Assembly (NCBI GenBank): GCA_963978545.1
Contig: OZ021724.1
Location: 29,067,933 to 29,131,932, forward strand
From: Linyphia triangularis
Taxonomy: Eukaryota > Arthropoda > Arachnida > Araneae > Linyphiidae
Direction of reading: 5' to 3'
Length of the DNA: 64,000 nt
The translations under genes and the position numbers were made by a program. The notes under the pieces were generated by a model. It saw nothing but the letters and a program-made list of their open reading frames with translations, had not been told where the DNA came from and made no database searches. Below are positions 60,876 to 64,000 of the stretch, piece after piece (the stretch's first letter is position 1; the number at the start of each line of letters is the position of its first letter).

Positions 60876-63400
60876 TTTTGAACATGAATATCTACATTGA
60901 CAACCTGCCTAGATCTTCAACTAATTAGCTTAACTGCCTAGATTATACACTTGCAACAAATACGAAATAACAAGAAAAAAAACGGATTTTAAATTTCTCA
61001 GACTTGATTTCAGTAATGCATTTGCTAAAGTAGAACGTTTCCATAAGGTACACCTAACGGTTTTCTAGTGCTGTATGATGTTGGTTATTTATGTACAAGT
61101 TGTTGAGGGTGAATACACCTTACAACCAAATTGTAAAGTTAATAACTTGCTGTTTTATTGATTTTGTACGTGTGCTTGAGAAACACCAACTCATCCTGAC
61201 TGTCGTTGTTTTGAGTTTTCTGGTGGAAGAACTACACGAAGGCCATACTGTGCCTAAATATCGTAAAATCAACACTACGTAAAGTTAATGGGGATTGCTG
61301 CTTGTTAAATTCATCGAGACTTTAATGCCCATGTGTTGATGGCGCGTGGGGATGTGGATAGACAGGTGTTGTATCATTTGCCGGCGCCTCGTCTTCCGAC
61401 TAAATTCATAATTACAAAGCGTAATTGTTGATGTTTTTACAATGTCATGCTTTCGGGTAGCACTTGCACCAATAATCTGTTATTCCCAAATAACCGGCTG
61501 AATTAATAAAATGCTTCTATTTTTTTTTTTTTTTTTTTTTATGGGTCATAAATAAAAGATTACTTTCATTTAGGCACAAGTCTTTTGTGTTTTTTAAAGT
61601 TTCTCTTCTAAAGATAGTTAGAATAGTATAGCTGGGAAAATCCAACTTAAAAAACAATATGTCGATTGATAAAATTTATATACATGTAAAAACTGAAATT
61701 TTTTATATAAGTATAAATTGTATATATAGGATATAGATCAAATGTAGAAGTGTAAACCTTCTAGATAAAATAAAAGAACTTCGAAAGCAAGAGCTTTTGT
61801 GTTTCAAAGTAACTAAATTAAGTTCCAAATATTTAAAAATGCAGATTTGTCTTACACAAATTTTCTGTTCATATTTGTAAATAGCGAAGTATTTACTTTC
61901 AAGTTCGATTTTATCTAATTTTAATCTGTAAAGAACAATATGTCCATTGATAAAATTTGTATTCGGTCTGTCGATTGTAAATAGTGACGTATTTTTTTTA
62001 AAGTTCTATTCTATTGTTAACAGTGATAATTCTGGTTAGAAAAAGGTGGTAACACCTAAATCAATTGGGAAATTTGGAGGCATTTTCATCACGTGATTGG
62101 TTAAATTGATTTTGCTAGAAAGTTCTGCCGCTAGACTACAAAAGGAGGCGAAAAATCGAATCGGGAGAGCAGACGAGTATTGGATGCTGTTTGAAAAGCA
62201 TTGCATCTTTTGTTTACTTTCACTGTGCCTGAATTATCGCTGTGTTCGGAGTTGTATTGAAGCTTGATAGCAGTTGTTTTGTTGTTCGGATTAGCTCTGT
62301 GAGCCTTCAAAGGAAGAATAAATTTTAATTTTTTATTTAGTAAAAACTGCGTCATTTTCTCGGTGAAAATTTCTTAACATTTCAGTTAATTCCATAATAA
62401 ATTTTAATTTCAGATATTTCCTCATTGGATTTTACAATTGTTTAGGTTATTTTTTAATGTTTAATATAAATAAATTCACGAATAGCCTTTTTTTAATGCC
62501 AATACAATGCGCTTTGCCTGCCAGGTTAAAGAGTTTTGAGCATTTTTTTACGAAAAAAGGTAAATTAAAATATATATGTGTTCGGCTACCTGCCCACTCA
62601 AATACATTACTCTCCATTCAACTCTTTCCAATCCCGAAATATTTCTTTTTCTTTTCAAGAAAAAGAAGAAAAAAAACTTTAAACGATTTACTGTGCCCTT
62701 TGACACTACTACTTTAACGTGAGTAAAAAAGAAAAGCTCAATGGAATTTTTCAAACACTCCCTTAGATGAAAACAAAAGAACGCACAAAACTAGTTTTTT
62801 TTCTTCCTCAAGTATCTCTAGGATTGTTCTACGTATAAACGACCGACAGAAATCGGCTATAAACACCTCAATAAGCGATAAAAGTTATTGAAACGTAAAA
62901 ATGGATATTTTAATTGAGTTTTCTACGTTGTTATAAAGTTCAGGTGAATATGCACAAAAGGTAATTGAAACGAATTGCTATTGTTATAAAAATTTCCAGC
63001 TGTTCAACAGGTCAATGTAGTTTTAGGGTCGTGAGTAATTTCTGAGAAAGACAGTTGGCGATTATATTTTAATTCATTTGTTTCAATAAATAGTTAACCA
63101 AGCTTTTGTAATAATTGAAATCCAAAGTGCTGACCTCTCTAAGGACTTTCAAATCACTAAGAACAGTAACGTTTAAATTTACAAACGAGCATCAGCTTAA
63201 GTTATTCTTATTTAACTAATACTTAAAAACACTTTAAATTTCTCAAGTGAGAATCCTTTATTTCAAAATAGCTACAAGATTATTTCCAGGTAGGTTCAGA
63301 TCGCATACATCGGGTGTAAAGTCTAAAAGGCTTGTGTTCAAGCCTTTGATTTATGTTTAGGTAATAATTGGATTTTTAATGATAATTAAATATGAAATGA
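60876..63400. other. Intergenic, no gene recognised
   Basis: AT-rich with a poly(T) run near 61521. Near 62080-62110 there is CACGTG followed by an ATTGG (CCAAT) box and a GC-richer stretch to about 62300, which could be a promoter, but no exon follows that I can support. Confidence 0.45.
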
Positions 63401-63409
63401 TTGCAATTA

Positions 63410-63569
63410 CAGTCAACTCGCGATAACTAGGGAGTTCAAGGGACTGACCAAATTCTTCGAGTTATAGGAAGTCATTTTCTATTACATTAAATTATCTTGG
63501 GACCTAATGAAAACTTCGAGATAAACAAATATTCGACTTATGCGACTTCGAGCTATCGCGAATTGACTG
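63410..63569. mobile_element. Pogo/Tc1-type MITE, 160 bp
   Basis: Ends CAGTCAACTCGCGATAACT and AGCTATCGCGAATTGACTG, flanked by TA on both sides (63408-63409 and 63570-63571). Nearly the whole element is self-complementary. Confidence 0.85.
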
Positions 63570-63643
63570 TACTACCTGAGTGTTAACAAATAAGTTAGAC
63601 ATTAATTTTTAGTTCATGTTAATAGTTTAAAACTTATATAATA

Positions 63644-63819
63644 CAGTCAATTCGTAATAACTCGAAGTCTCATAAGTCGAATGTTCGTTTATCTCGAAGT
63701 TGTCATTAGGTCTCAAGACAATTTAATGTAATAGAAAATAACTTCCGATAACTTGAACTTCGGATAACCTGGAAGAATTTGGCCAGTCACTTGAACTTCG
63801 AGTTATCGCGAGTTGACTG
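63644..63819. mobile_element. Pogo/Tc1-type MITE, 176 bp, inverted relative to neighbour
   Basis: Ends CAGTCAATTCGTAATAACTC and GAGTTATCGCGAGTTGACTG, flanked by TA (63642-63643 and 63820-63821). Same family as 63410-63569, in opposite orientation, 74 bp away. Confidence 0.85.
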
Positions 63820-64000
63820 TATTACATTTTCTTGTGAATTATACCACTTTTCTCTATGTGATTTTAATTTTCAAAAGCTAGATGGTACAAGTGCACGTCT
63901 ATAGCCACCCATGTCCATATAGGGAAATATTACAATGGAATGAAAACAGACAACAAAATTAAAAATACTGTTGGCACTTATTTCTTTTTTTTACTCAATT

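Overview
The window is AT-rich eukaryotic nuclear DNA from an animal, most likely an arthropod. The signs are long introns (up to about 8 kb), GT/AG splice sites, tRNA-derived SINEs, Helitrons, and many nested DNA transposons. The large introns and repeat style would fit a chelicerate such as a spider, but nothing here proves the taxon.

Two host genes can be read. At the left edge, on the minus strand, are three exons of a membrane-anchored short-chain dehydrogenase/reductase (1-2641); its 3' part lies outside the window. On the plus strand, 8258-45316 holds what looks like the whole nibrin gene (NBN), the FHA/BRCT subunit of the MRE11-RAD50-NBN complex. I can trace 15 exons with a continuous reading frame: a 28-nt first exon beginning MWKL, FHA exons 2-3, BRCT exons 4-8, a linker, a duplicated exon pair, and the MRE11-binding KNFKKFKK exon near the end. 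The deduced protein is about 612 residues; human NBN has 754. The two genes are head to head, about 5.6 kb apart.

Most of the rest is transposon. Nibrin intron 1 (8286-16615) carries one pogo-type element split by a SINE, which is split by a MITE with 8-bp target duplications, which is split by an hAT-like element with 6-bp duplications, which is split by another hAT-like element with 5-bp duplications. Intron 3 (18932-27061) carries a second, independent nest: hAT-like, then piggyBac, then hAT-like (6-bp), then hAT-like (5-bp), with a (TA)n tract and a 125-bp-arm palindrome at the core. Intron 10 has an antisense Jockey-type ORF1 relic and a further hAT-in-hAT nest. The nibrin exon 11/12 duplication has an end of the 6-bp hAT-like family at its junction, and that sequence appears to supply the exon 12 splice acceptor.

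Downstream of nibrin (45317-64000) no host gene is recognised. That region holds a minus-strand Helitron, an hAT transposase relic split by a SINE, several SINE copies with 12-14 bp target duplications, short tandem repeats, and a pair of inverted TA-flanked MITEs near the right edge. All exon boundaries come from reading splice signals and family similarity by eye; no search was run.
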